DNA from: JAPULR01 sp963665075
GTDB lineage: Bacteria > Chloroflexota > Dehalococcoidia > Lucifugimonadales > GCA-2712585
Assembly (NCBI GenBank): GCA_963665075.1
Contig: OY762063.1
Location: 930,001-994,000 of the forward strand
Direction: 5' to 3'
Length of the DNA stretch: 64,000 nt
Each line of letters begins with the position of its first letter. Position 1 is the first letter of the stretch. Below the pieces are notes generated by a model. It ran no database searches. It saw only the letters and a program-made list of their open reading frames with translations, and was not told where the DNA came from. The position numbers were made by a program, and so were the translations under genes. Of this stretch, positions 33,114-41,453 are shown piece by piece.

Positions 33114-34532
33114 ATGCCAGATATCAGAGTCGACACCATCATCGCCGGCGGCAAAATCGTCACCTCATCCGACGTTTTCGACGCCGCCATAGCCATCTCC
33201 GGCGAGAAGATCGCTGCCATCGGCCCCGAACACCTCCTCCCCCCCGCCGACACCTACGTCGACGCTTCAGGCAAGTTCGTCCTTCCCGGCCTCATCGACT
33301 GCCACGTCCACCTCGACCGCTGCGACTCCTACGAGCTTGGCTCCATCGCCGCCGCCCACTCCGGCCTCACCACCCTCCTCCCCTTCGGCACCTACGACGT
33401 CGAAGCAGAAGAGACCCTCCCCTCCGCCATCAACCGCCACCGCGAGGAGATAGAGTCCACCGCCGTCGTAGACTTCGCCTTCCACTACATCCTCAACAAC
33501 CGCCCCTACATCCTCAAGAGCCTCCCCGAAGCCCTCGAAATGGGCGTCACCTCCTTCAAGATGTTCATGTCCTACAAGAAAAACCAGGTCCGCATGTGCT
33601 CCGACGACTTCATCTGTGAGGTAATGGAGACCGTCTCCAAGGCCGGCGGCATCGTCCAGCTACACTGCGAAAGCGGCAACATCATCGACTACCTCGAAAA
33701 CCACCTCATCGACCAGGGCTGCGTCCACCCCACCGACTTCCCTTCCGCCTGCCCCGATTGGGCCGAAGAAGAAGCCATCAACCGCGCCATCAAGATGGGC
33801 GGCGTCACCAACTGCCCCGTCTACGTCGTCCACCTCAGCACCCACGTCGGCATGGAGCGAATCAAGCAGGCCCAGGCGGAGGGCCAGCGCGTCTGGACCG
33901 AGACCTGCCCCCAGTACCTCCTCCTCACCGACGAAGAGATGGCCAAGGTCGGCCCCCTCGCCAAAATCGGCCCGCCCCTGCGACCCAAGGACGGCCCCGA
34001 CCGGCCCGCCATGTGGAAGGGTCTTGAACTCGGCTACATCTCCACCCTTGGCAGCGACCACGCCCCCCACTTCAAGCACCTCAAGGCCCCCGGCTGGAAA
34101 AACATCTTCGTCAACCCCGACGGCTCCCCCGTCCCCTTCGGCTCCCCCGGCATCGAGACCATCGCCCCCCTCGCCTTCAGCGAAGGCGTCCTCGGTCGCG
34201 GCCTCCCTCCTACCTGGCTCGCCCGATGCATGTCCGAAAACCCCGCCCGCATCTTCGGCATCTACCCCCAGAAGGGTTCCCTCCAGGTGGGCACCGACGC
34301 CGACATCACCATCCTCGACCCCCAAGGCGAGACAGTCGTCCGCGCCGAAGACCACCACGGCAACTCCGGCTTTACCCTCTACGAAGGCTGGAAGGTCAAC
34401 GGCAAGCCCTGGATGACCTTCCTCCGCGGCCAGATCCTATACAATCAGGGCAAACTGGAGCAGAAACCCGGCTACGGACGCTTCCTCACCAGCGGCAGCC
34501 CCACGCCCCCCCTCGGCGGCCCCGTCCGCTAA
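33114..34532 (+). CDS. Dihydropyrimidinase/hydantoinase-family amidohydrolase
   Basis: 472 residues, a metal-dependent TIM-barrel hydrolase of cyclic amides. Seen: PGLIDCHVHLDR (first two metal His), GVTSFKMFMSYKK (the Lys that is carboxylated and bridges the metals), QLHCESG, YVVHLST (His) and LGSDHAPHFKH (Asp), then ENPARIFGIYPQKGSLQVGTDADITILDP at the end. ATG 33114 with AGGAGG 8 bases upstream. The permease starts 33 bases downstream, so uptake and ring opening of a hydantoin, pyrimidine or related compound is likely. It is not the pyrC of the pyr operon. Confidence 0.88.
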   Translation: MPDIRVDTIIAGGKIVTSSDVFDAAIAISGEKIAAIGPEHLLPPADTYVDASGKFVLPGLIDCHVHLDRCDSYELGSIAAAHSGLTTLLPFGTYDVEAEETLPSAINRHREEIESTAVVDFAFHYILNNRPYILKSLPEALEMGVTSFKMFMSYKKNQVRMCSDDFICEVMETVSKAGGIVQLHCESGNIIDYLENHLIDQGCVHPTDFPSACPDWAEEEAINRAIKMGGVTNCPVYVVHLSTHVGMERIKQAQAEGQRVWTETCPQYLLLTDEEMAKVGPLAKIGPPLRPKDGPDRPAMWKGLELGYISTLGSDHAPHFKHLKAPGWKNIFVNPDGSPVPFGSPGIETIAPLAFSEGVLGRGLPPTWLARCMSENPARIFGIYPQKGSLQVGTDADITILDPQGETVVRAEDHHGNSGFTLYEGWKVNGKPWMTFLRGQILYNQGKLEQKPGYGRFLTSGSPTPPLGGPVR

Positions 34533-34565
34533 CCCCCGCCGCCCACCATCGGAGCAACCCAAACC

Positions 34566-36302
34566 TTGTCCCCCGATAACCAGAACGTACGCTACGAACC
34601 GAACGAGAAGCCCCCCTTCTGGATAGCCCTCGGCGCGGGCCTCCAGGCCGCCGCCATCATCGTCGCCCCCGTCGTCCTCACCGTCGTCATCGTAGCCCGC
34701 ATCGCCGACCAGCCCGAGCAATATATCTCCTGGGGCGTCTTCGCCGCCCTGCTCGTTAGCGGCATCACCACCGTCCTCCAGGCCGTGCGCGTCGGACGCG
34801 TCGGCGCGGGCCACGTCCTCATCATGGGCACCTCCGGCGCCTTCATCGCCGTCTGTGTCGCAGCCCTCACCGAAGCCGGCCCCTCCACGATGGCGAGCCT
34901 CATCCTCGTCTCCTCCCTCATTCAATTCCTCCTCGCCGCCCGCCTTTCCCTCCTCCGACGCATATTCACCCCCGTGGTGTCCGGCACAGTCATCATGCTC
35001 ATCGCCGCCACCGTCATGCCCGTCATCTTCGACACCCTCCATGAAACGCCCGAAGGCGTATCCGACATCGCTGCGCCCATAGCCGCCCTCACGACCCTTG
35101 TAGTGGTGGCCGCCCTCGTGCTCCGCGGGCCTCCCGCCTGGCGCCTCTGGTCGCCCGTCATCGGCATCGTCATAGGCAGCGCCGTCGCCGCTCCCTTCGG
35201 CCTCTACGACGTTCAGCAGATTCTGGATGCGGCCTGGATTAGCGCCCCCCTGACCTCCTGGCCGGGCATCGACGTCACCCCCGGCGTCGAATTCTGGGCC
35301 CTCCTTCCCGCCTTCGTCGTCGTCACCCTCGTCGGTGCCATCGAGACCATCGGCGACGGCGTAGCCATCCAGCGAGTGTCCCAACGCAAGCCCAAGGCGA
35401 CGGACTTCCGCGTGGTTCAGGGCGCCCTCAACGCCGACGGCATGGGCAATTTCCTGTCCGGCATCGGCGGAACCCTCCCCAACACCACCTACTCCTCCAG
35501 CATCTCCCTCGCCGAAGTAACCGGCATCGGCGCTCGGCGCGTCGGCGTCATCATCGGCATCGTCTTCATCGCCGTCGCCTTCTTCCCCAAATTCACCGCC
35601 CTGCTCATCGCCATCCCGCCCCCCGTCGCCGCCGCCTACCTGACCGTCCTTCTGGGCATGCTCTTCCTGCAAGGCATGAAGATTGTCATTCAGGACGGCG
35701 TTGACCACAGGAAGGCCGTAATTGCGGGGCTGGCCTTCTGGATAGGCACGGGATTTCAGAATGGATGGATATTCCCCGACCTGCTCGGCGATGGATTCCT
35801 CGGCGTGCTCCTGGGCAACGGCATGACCTCCGGCGCCCTCGTAGCCGTCATTATGATGGTGTTCCTGGAACTGACAGGCCCCCGACGCAAGCAGTTGCGA
35901 GTCCCCCTTGACATGGACGCCCTGCCCCAACTGAGCGAATTCCTAAGCGGCTTTGCTTCCCGTGCGAAGTGGAACGCTGCCTCGTCGGAACGTCTGGTGC
36001 TTGTGGGGGAGGAGACCCTGACCAGCATGCTTGCGGAAGTAGAGGACGGCCCCAACAAGGACCAACCGCGACGATTAGTCGTCAGTGCCAGGGTCGGAGC
36101 CGGTGGCGCGGAGTTGGAATTCGTGTCGGCGGCCGGAGAAGACAACATCGAAGACCGCTTGGCCTACCTTGGGGAAAAGCCCGACGTGCACGACGACGAG
36201 GAGATTTCCTACCGACTGCTGCGTCACTACGCCTCCTCCGTCCGCCACCAGAAATACCACGACGTAGACATCATAACCGTCCACGTAGACCCCTACCCCT
36301 AA
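34566..36302 (+). CDS. Nucleobase-type (NCS2-like) permease with C-terminal GHKL-like domain, paralogue
   Basis: 578 residues, the same length and architecture as the permease at 26 kb: both start with (H)IRYEPDEK or NVRYEPNEKPPF, have about 12-14 membrane segments, and end with the soluble domain (about 440-578), with GEETLTSMLAE and YRLLRHYASSVRHQKYHDVDI conserved. TTG start with GGAG 11 bases upstream. Its partner here is the amidohydrolase immediately before it. Likely import of the amidohydrolase substrate, possibly regulated by the C-terminal domain. Confidence 0.8.
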   Translation: MSPDNQNVRYEPNEKPPFWIALGAGLQAAAIIVAPVVLTVVIVARIADQPEQYISWGVFAALLVSGITTVLQAVRVGRVGAGHVLIMGTSGAFIAVCVAALTEAGPSTMASLILVSSLIQFLLAARLSLLRRIFTPVVSGTVIMLIAATVMPVIFDTLHETPEGVSDIAAPIAALTTLVVVAALVLRGPPAWRLWSPVIGIVIGSAVAAPFGLYDVQQILDAAWISAPLTSWPGIDVTPGVEFWALLPAFVVVTLVGAIETIGDGVAIQRVSQRKPKATDFRVVQGALNADGMGNFLSGIGGTLPNTTYSSSISLAEVTGIGARRVGVIIGIVFIAVAFFPKFTALLIAIPPPVAAAYLTVLLGMLFLQGMKIVIQDGVDHRKAVIAGLAFWIGTGFQNGWIFPDLLGDGFLGVLLGNGMTSGALVAVIMMVFLELTGPRRKQLRVPLDMDALPQLSEFLSGFASRAKWNAASSERLVLVGEETLTSMLAEVEDGPNKDQPRRLVVSARVGAGGAELEFVSAAGEDNIEDRLAYLGEKPDVHDDEEISYRLLRHYASSVRHQKYHDVDIITVHVDPYP

Positions 36303-36326
36303 CCCCCTTCCCCTCGCTGCCCTCCC

Positions 36327-36397
36327 TTGCTCCCGCGAAGACGGAAGCCCAGTTCCCTCCCTTCCCCCTCGACGGGGGAAGGTTAGGATGGGAGTGC
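36327..36397 (+). repeat. R1 (decayed) and R3
   Basis: R1 with mismatched arms CTCCCGCGAAGACGGAAG, then R3 CTTCCCCCTCGACGGGGGAAG type with its tail. Between the permease and the 3' end of rnpB. Confidence 0.75.
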
Positions 36398-36420
36398 CCT
36401 TCCCTCAACTACTGACCAAC

Positions 36421-36829
36421 GGAAGAGCCGGAGGGCCTGTAAGCCGGGTTCTGTTTCCCCAAACGGGGACGGCGACCATCCATCTAGCCCGTCCGGCCCT
36501 AAGGGGCGGACTCGCCGGCGAACCGGCGACGACGTTGCCATCGGGGTCAAGCGGCCTACCCGGGGAAGGGCCGGGCGCCCGTGTCCCCCTATTTGGCCTT
36601 GCTCCGGGTGGGGTTTGACTGCCGCCGCGTCGCCGCAGCCGGCCGTGAGCCCTTACCTCACGATTGCACCCTTATCCCACGAAGTGAGACGGTATGTTTC
36701 TGTGTCACTTTCCGTGCCCGCCGACGAATCCGACGGCGAACCCTGGACGTTATCCAGCACCCTGCCCGGCGGAGCCCGGACTTTCCTCCACGCGTCAGCG
36801 CAGCGGTCGCCCGGCCCTCCAACTCTTCC
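36421..36829 (-). ncRNA. rnpB: RNase P RNA
   Basis: About 409 nt. The conserved P4 5' strand GAGGAAAGTCCGGGCTCC is at 36788-36771 and the 3' signature CAGAACCCGGCTTACAG at 36450-36434. The two ends form helix P1: GGAAGAGTTGGAGGGCC with GGCCCTCCGGCTCTTCC, 17 pairs including G-U, which fixes the boundaries. It is the catalytic RNA that cuts tRNA 5' leaders. No rnpA nearby. Confidence 0.97.
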
Positions 36830-36936
36830 ACCCCAAATCTACCACGCTTACCCACAAGCACGCCACCTCGCATCTTATTCCTTCCCCCTCCGAATGGGGG
36901 TAAATCTCCCAACCACCACCCAAACCCCCAATCTAC

Positions 36937-36962
36937 CGTAGGGACGGTTCGCGAACCGCCCG
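36937..36962 (+). repeat. R4 palindrome
   Basis: GACGGTTCGCGAACCGCC after CCGTAG. It lies in the 329-base spacer between rnpB and the DUF6226 gene. Two small palindromes (GCTTGGCGCCAAGC at 37022-37035; GCTAG/CTAGC at 37038-37054) and a TATACT box at 37131 are the only other features seen there. Confidence 0.7.
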
Positions 36963-37158
36963 CCATGTTGGATAAAATCAAGAGCCTTCGCCTTGACCTT
37001 CACGTTGGCACCATAGGCACTGCTTGGCGCCAAGCCCGCTAGCTGGGAACTAGCCCCCTGCGAGTCACTCGGATAGAATAGAATCCGGAGAGCGATGGTT
37101 GCCGGCGGCATCGGTGCCATAGAGTTTTCCTATACTGATATGTGAGGAACGGGGGGAA

Positions 37159-37749
37159 ATGTCCGGGTGGTTTGGATACGCAGGAGGCGAGGAGCCTCCG
37201 GTAGACGCAGCATACGGGCGTGTGACCAACGCGGAGCGCTTTCTTCCGTTGCATACCGCTATGTTGGAAATTATCGACCGGCTTTTGGATGACTTCAATG
37301 TCGAGTGTACGGAAGGGTTCGGTCTCGACGGGGAGTTGGAGAGGGGTCTGGATATTGCCCGTCCCGATGTTAAACTCACTCCTGGTAACCCTGACGCCGC
37401 GTCTCTAGTAGTCGCATTCACGACATTTCCGGGCCTTCATGTCCGATTTGGGCGATGGTGCACGGAGCTTTTTCCGGTCTGCGGCTGCGACGCCTGCGAT
37501 GAGTCAGCGAAGGACGAGATTGATAGACTCAAAGATATGGTCGGCGACGTAGTTGCCGGACGGTTTAGTGAGACGGCAAAATCTCCCCTGATATCCTTTA
37601 TTAGGTCGGGGTGGAAGGAAGCGAAGTTCCGGTCGCCAGGCAAAAGGAGGTTTACAAGGAGGTCTCGCGTTGACGGATTCCGCGCGCGGGAGATGGCTGG
37701 TGGACGTCGTCGGCTCGACTTGAACTGGAAGCCGTGGCCACGTAGATAG
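37159..37749 (+). CDS. DUF6226-like hypothetical protein
   Basis: 196 residues. The segment VDAAYGRVTNAERFLPLHTAMLEIIDRLLDDFNVE, together with LTPGNPDAASLVVAFTTFPGLHVRFGRW and FPVCGCDACDESAKDEIDRL, resembles the DUF6226 family, small cytosolic proteins of unknown role. The CGCDAC pair may bind metal. The C-terminal 35 residues are basic. ATG with a run of G six bases upstream. TATACT lies 22 bases before the start. Confidence 0.7.
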   Translation: MSGWFGYAGGEEPPVDAAYGRVTNAERFLPLHTAMLEIIDRLLDDFNVECTEGFGLDGELERGLDIARPDVKLTPGNPDAASLVVAFTTFPGLHVRFGRWCTELFPVCGCDACDESAKDEIDRLKDMVGDVVAGRFSETAKSPLISFIRSGWKEAKFRSPGKRRFTRRSRVDGFRAREMAGGRRRLDLNWKPWPRR

Positions 37750-37847
37750 TTGTCAGGATGCGGCGGGCTTGGCGTCTATTCCTTGACGGGGGTGTGCGGC
37801 CAGCCCATCTAACACCAAGACTGCACACGCCGCCTCACATCTTATCC

Positions 37848-37886
37848 CTTCCCCCTCCGATGGGGGAAGGTTAGTATGGGGGTGAG
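37848..37886 (+). repeat. R3 element
   Basis: CTTCCCCCTCCGATGGGGGAAG-type hairpin with the TTAGTATGGGGGTGA tail, between two convergent genes. Confidence 0.8.
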
Positions 37887-37907
37887 TCCTGACCAACCAC
37901 CCAATAA

Positions 37908-38609
37908 TCACCCCGCGTACAAAATACTCCCACAGCTGCCGCACTGCACCGCCTCCGACCCCGCCCGCGCCCGCTGGATGAAGTGGGTCGGCTGCGTCAC
38001 CCCGCAGGCCCGGCACAATCCCCGCTCAACCATCGCCACCGCCTTCCCCGCCCGCGAAATCCTGACCCGCTCGTACACCCCCAAGGACGCCGCGTCCAAC
38101 CCCTTCGCCGCCTGCCCGCGCCGTTCCTCCAAGCCTTCGATGCGAATCGAAAGCTCCTCCCACTCCGCCTCCATCCCCTGCTGATTCTCCGACCAGGCCT
38201 CCTCCTCCAGCGCCAGCGCCGCCTCCCCATCCGACACCTCCTGCTCCATCTCCTCCAGGCTGACCAGATTCTCCAGCGCCTCATCGTCAATCTCCCCCAG
38301 GTTCCGCTTCACGTTCTGAAGCTCCCTACCCAGGTCTTGAAGCTCCCTCGGATTGGACACCGCGCCGCCGTACAGCTTCGACTCTATGTCGTCCAGCCTA
38401 TCCTTCGTCGACTTCGAGGTGAAGTCCAGGCTCCGCTGCTTCCTGTCAAGGTCGCGCAGACGCCCCCGGAGCTCCTCCAGGGACTTCTCCCGGCGCTCCA
38501 ACTCGCTCCGGTCTCCCAGGCTTTCCTCGATGAACGCGACCCGCCCCCTGGCCTCGTCCAACGTCCGATCCAGATTCTGCAGGTCGTACAATATCCTGGA
38601 AACTGCCAT
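37908..38609 (-). CDS. Coiled-coil protein with C4-type zinc ribbon (DUF164/CT398-like)
   Basis: 233 residues. Residues 1-165 are a long antiparallel coiled coil (ILYDLQNLDRTLDEARGRV, then heptads rich in Leu/Glu/Arg). The C-terminal ribbon is LCRACGVTQPTH and VQCGSCGSILY, two CxxC pairs binding zinc. Relatives are proposed to act in secretion or nucleic-acid handling, not settled. ATG chosen at MAVSRILYDLQ, with GGAGAG 4 bases upstream; an open extension of 46 codons before it has no family match. Confidence 0.85.
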   Translation of the reverse strand: MAVSRILYDLQNLDRTLDEARGRVAFIEESLGDRSELERREKSLEELRGRLRDLDRKQRSLDFTSKSTKDRLDDIESKLYGGAVSNPRELQDLGRELQNVKRNLGEIDDEALENLVSLEEMEQEVSDGEAALALEEEAWSENQQGMEAEWEELSIRIEGLEERRGQAAKGLDAASLGVYERVRISRAGKAVAMVERGLCRACGVTQPTHFIQRARAGSEAVQCGSCGSILYAG

Positions 38610-38726
38610 AACTCTCCGTCGTTCCGGTGTAGTCGGATTGTAGATACCCGCAAAATCGGTGTCAACAAACCCTCTCATTCTCTCCAACTCACCGCAATCC
38701 ATAGGGCAGCGACGGGGCGAAAGTGA

Positions 38727-38732
38727 TACAAT
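38727..38732 (+). promoter_or_regulatory. -10 box of the cysS fusion gene
   Basis: TACAAT inside TGATACAATG. Transcription from it would start near 38739, downstream of the GTG at 38723, which supports the ATG at 38759 as the start codon. Confidence 0.5.
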
Positions 38733-38758
38733 GCCAGAGTATCGCACAGGGAAATCCG

Positions 38759-40936
38759 ATGCTTCGCATATACAACACCCTCAACAAGCGCGTCGAACCG
38801 GTCGCCACCGTGGAGCCGGGCGTGGCCCGCGTCTACACCTGCGGCCCCACCGTGTACCGCTACGCCCACGTGGGCAATCTGCGCTCCTACCTGATGGCCG
38901 ACTGGATCCGGCGCGCCCTCGCCGAGGACGGCATGAAGGTCGTCCACATCAAGAACATCACCGACGTGGGGCACATGCGGCAGGAGCAGCTGGAGCGGGG
39001 CGGGGACAAGGTGATTCTCGCCGCTCTCGCCGAAGGGAAGACGCCTCGCGAAATCGCCGACTTCTACACCGAGGCCTTCCACGCCGACGAAGCAAAGATG
39101 AACATCCTGCCGGCCGACGAGTTTCCCCGCGCCACGGACCACGTGCCGGAGATGCTGGACGTCATCCGCCGACTCATGGAGAACGGCTACGCCTACGAGG
39201 CCGAGGGCAACGTCTACTTCGACGTGGCCAGATACGAACCTTACGGCCAGCTTTCGGGCAACCTGGGGCAGGAACTGATGGAAGGCGTCCGCGTCGAAGC
39301 CGACCCTTTGAAGCGCGACCCCCGCGACTTCACCCTCTGGAAGGCCGCCGAGCCGGGCCGCGACGTGAAGTGGGACTCCCCCTGGGGCGAAGGCTTCCCC
39401 GGCTGGCACATCGAATGCTCCGCCATGTCCACCCGCTATCTGGGGCGGGAGCAGGACCTGCACACTGGCGGGGTGGACAACATTTTCCCCCATCACGAGG
39501 GGGAAATCGCCCAGAGCGAGGCGGCCTTCGGAACCCGCTACGTTCGCCACTGGGTTCACGGCCAGCACCTCCTGGCCGACGGGGTGAAGATGTCCAAGTC
39601 CGCCGGCAACGAGTTCATCCTGGCCGATCTGGAACGGCGGGGCTTCGAACCCCTGGCCTTCCGCTACCTCTGCCTGACCGTCAAGTACCGGAGGCGACTG
39701 AACTTCACCTTCTCCGCTCTCAAGGCGGCCCAGCGGGGACTCACCCGCCTGCGGGACCGGGTCTGGCACTGGCAACGCGCGGCCTCCCCCACCAACGGCG
39801 CCGACGGCGACGGCAGTCAACATTTTTTGGAGGACTTCAGGGACGCCGTGGAGGACGACCTGAACATGCCCCGCGCCCTCTCCGTAGCATGGGGCATGGC
39901 CCGGTCGGCCCTGCCCGACCTGGGCAAACTGGAACTGCTGTTTGAGATGGACCGGATCCTCGGCCTCGACCTGGCCCGCGTTCCCGAAACCTATCCCCTT
40001 CCTCAGGAGACTCTGAACACGCTCACGGACCGGGAAAGCTACCGCGCCCGCTCCGGATACGAACGCTCCGACAACATCCGCGCCCATCTGGGCGAGCAGG
40101 GCTACCAGGTGCGGGACACCCGACGGGGCGTCATGGCCCGCCCCAAGACTTCCTTCGAACTGGTGGAAGAGCGTTGGCCTTCCGTCTCCTCCCCCAGGGA
40201 AGCGCCCTCCTATCTGGACTCCCCCTCGACCAGAGATTTTTCAGTCGTCGTCACCGCCAACGATTATCTCGAGGATGTGAAGCGTTGCGTCAACGGCATC
40301 CTCCGCTGGAGCGCGGACTCCGACGCGGAGGTGGTCGCCGTAGACAACGGCTCCACCGACGGCGCCGCCGAGTGGCTGGAGGAGATGCAGAGCCGCCACA
40401 AAAACGTCCGCGTCCTCCACTGCGACCACCAGCTGGGAGAGGCGCAATCGAAGAACATCGGCCTGGCCCTGAGCCGGGGTCGCGTCGTGGTGATGATGGA
40501 CACCTCCGTGGAAGCCGTGGGCGATTTTCTGCCCCGCATCGCCGAGGGCTTGAAGGATGGGAAGGTGGGAGTCACCGGGCCGTGGGGCATCGTCTCCGAA
40601 AATCTGCACCACTTCCACGAAGAGGTGACGAAAGGCGACGCCGACGCCATGCAAGGCTACTGCTTCGCCTTCCGCAGGGAGATGCTGAAGGAAGTCGGCC
40701 TCCTGCGCGAGTGCTTCCGCTTCTACCGCAACCTGGACCTGGACTTCAGCTTCCAGTTCCGCAACCTGGGCTACCGGATTATCGCCGACGGCGACCTGCC
40801 CCTGGTCCGCCACGAGCATCGCCAGTGGGCCAGCCTGGGCGAGGATGAGCGGGATCAGTTGAGCCGGAGGAACTTCCGCCACTTCTTCAAGAGGTGGGGC
40901 AACCGCAAGGATCTTCTGGTTTCCAACGTTGGGTGA
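38759..40936 (+). CDS. cysS: Cysteinyl-tRNA synthetase fused to a family 2 glycosyltransferase domain
   Basis: 725 residues where CysRS usually has about 460. Residues 1-465 are a complete synthetase charging tRNA-Cys: zinc Cys28 in TCGPTVY, HVGN (HIGH motif, 37-40), WHIECSAM and HHEGEIAQSE for the other zinc ligands, KMSKS at about 277-281, and a C-terminal end AHLGEQGYQVRDTRRGVMARP. After a 20-30 residue linker, residues 494-725 are a GT-A domain: FSVVVTANDY, AVDNGSTDGAAEWL, GEAQSKNIGL, MMDTSVE in place of the DxD, and GYCFAFRREML. No stop or frameshift separates the parts. Whether the GT part is active is unknown. Confidence 0.92.
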   Translation: MLRIYNTLNKRVEPVATVEPGVARVYTCGPTVYRYAHVGNLRSYLMADWIRRALAEDGMKVVHIKNITDVGHMRQEQLERGGDKVILAALAEGKTPREIADFYTEAFHADEAKMNILPADEFPRATDHVPEMLDVIRRLMENGYAYEAEGNVYFDVARYEPYGQLSGNLGQELMEGVRVEADPLKRDPRDFTLWKAAEPGRDVKWDSPWGEGFPGWHIECSAMSTRYLGREQDLHTGGVDNIFPHHEGEIAQSEAAFGTRYVRHWVHGQHLLADGVKMSKSAGNEFILADLERRGFEPLAFRYLCLTVKYRRRLNFTFSALKAAQRGLTRLRDRVWHWQRAASPTNGADGDGSQHFLEDFRDAVEDDLNMPRALSVAWGMARSALPDLGKLELLFEMDRILGLDLARVPETYPLPQETLNTLTDRESYRARSGYERSDNIRAHLGEQGYQVRDTRRGVMARPKTSFELVEERWPSVSSPREAPSYLDSPSTRDFSVVVTANDYLEDVKRCVNGILRWSADSDAEVVAVDNGSTDGAAEWLEEMQSRHKNVRVLHCDHQLGEAQSKNIGLALSRGRVVVMMDTSVEAVGDFLPRIAEGLKDGKVGVTGPWGIVSENLHHFHEEVTKGDADAMQGYCFAFRREMLKEVGLLRECFRFYRNLDLDFSFQFRNLGYRIIADGDLPLVRHEHRQWASLGEDERDQLSRRNFRHFFKRWGNRKDLLVSNVG

Positions 40937-41032
40937 GCGCACGCGGCAAATTGAGGTTAAGCAAAGACTGACCAGGGAAAGAAAAACCGGTGTCCGGCAC
41001 GGGGAGATAGCCCAAACGAATCGAGGTCGAAC

Positions 41033-41296
41033 ATGGCTGAAGAGGAAAAGAAAAACCCTGATTGGAACAAGGAAAGAGTACGCGCCCTGCGCGAGCATCT
41101 CTCCATGACCCAGGACGAGATGGCGAAGGAGCTGGGCACCCGCCAGCAGACCATCAGCGAGTGGGAACGGGGCCTCTACAAGCCGCGGGGAGTCTCCAAC
41201 ACCGTGCTTCACATCGTCGCGGAACGGGCCGGCTTCGAGTACGACGCCTCCCCCGACAACCCGCCGAATAGCGACGAAGACGCAGCCGCCGAATAA
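41033..41296 (+). CDS. XRE-family helix-turn-helix protein
   Basis: 87 residues. The HTH is LREHLSMTQDEMAKELGTRQQTISEWERGLYKPRGVSN (about 20-57), the lambda-repressor type, with an acidic C-terminal tail (SPDNPPNSDEDAAAE). It is preceded by a basic/acidic leader. ATG start. A perfect palindrome sits at the promoter of the next gene (41427-41444) and is a candidate operator for it. Confidence 0.87.
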   Translation: MAEEEKKNPDWNKERVRALREHLSMTQDEMAKELGTRQQTISEWERGLYKPRGVSNTVLHIVAERAGFEYDASPDNPPNSDEDAAAE

Positions 41297-41298
41297 TC

Positions 41299-41386
41299 CT
41301 TGCTCCCGCGCAAGCGGGAGCCCATCCACTCTCTCACCCTGACCACCCCCATCCGCTCACCCTGAGCCTGTCGAAAGGTCGAGCGC
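41299..41386 (+). repeat. R1 and R2 elements
   Basis: R1 (CTCCCGC-GCAA-GCGGGAG) immediately after the XRE gene, then a full R2 with one changed base (CGAAAGGTCG). Confidence 0.85.
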
Positions 41387-41426
41387 CCCCAATTCCCCAA
41401 AAGCCGCATCACTTCATCTGGCTATC

Positions 41427-41447
41427 TTACACGTTTGCGTGTAATAT
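41427..41447 (+). promoter_or_regulatory. Palindromic operator candidate over the DUF2851 promoter
   Basis: TTACACG-TTTG-CGTGTAA, a perfect 7-bp inverted repeat (41427-41444), runs into TAATAT (41442-41447), which looks like a -10 box 6 bases before the ATG. A protein bound here would cover the promoter. The XRE gene just upstream is the obvious candidate binder; this is inference. Confidence 0.55.
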
Positions 41448-41453
41448 GGGGAT

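Noticed and set aside
34437..35930. 497-codon minus-strand frame opposite the second permease
   Set aside because: Same kind of antisense shadow: acidic, glycine-rich, no motif.
36421..37042. Open frames over the RNase P region
   Set aside because: The conserved RNase P ends and P1 helix explain the sequence; the frames have no family match.
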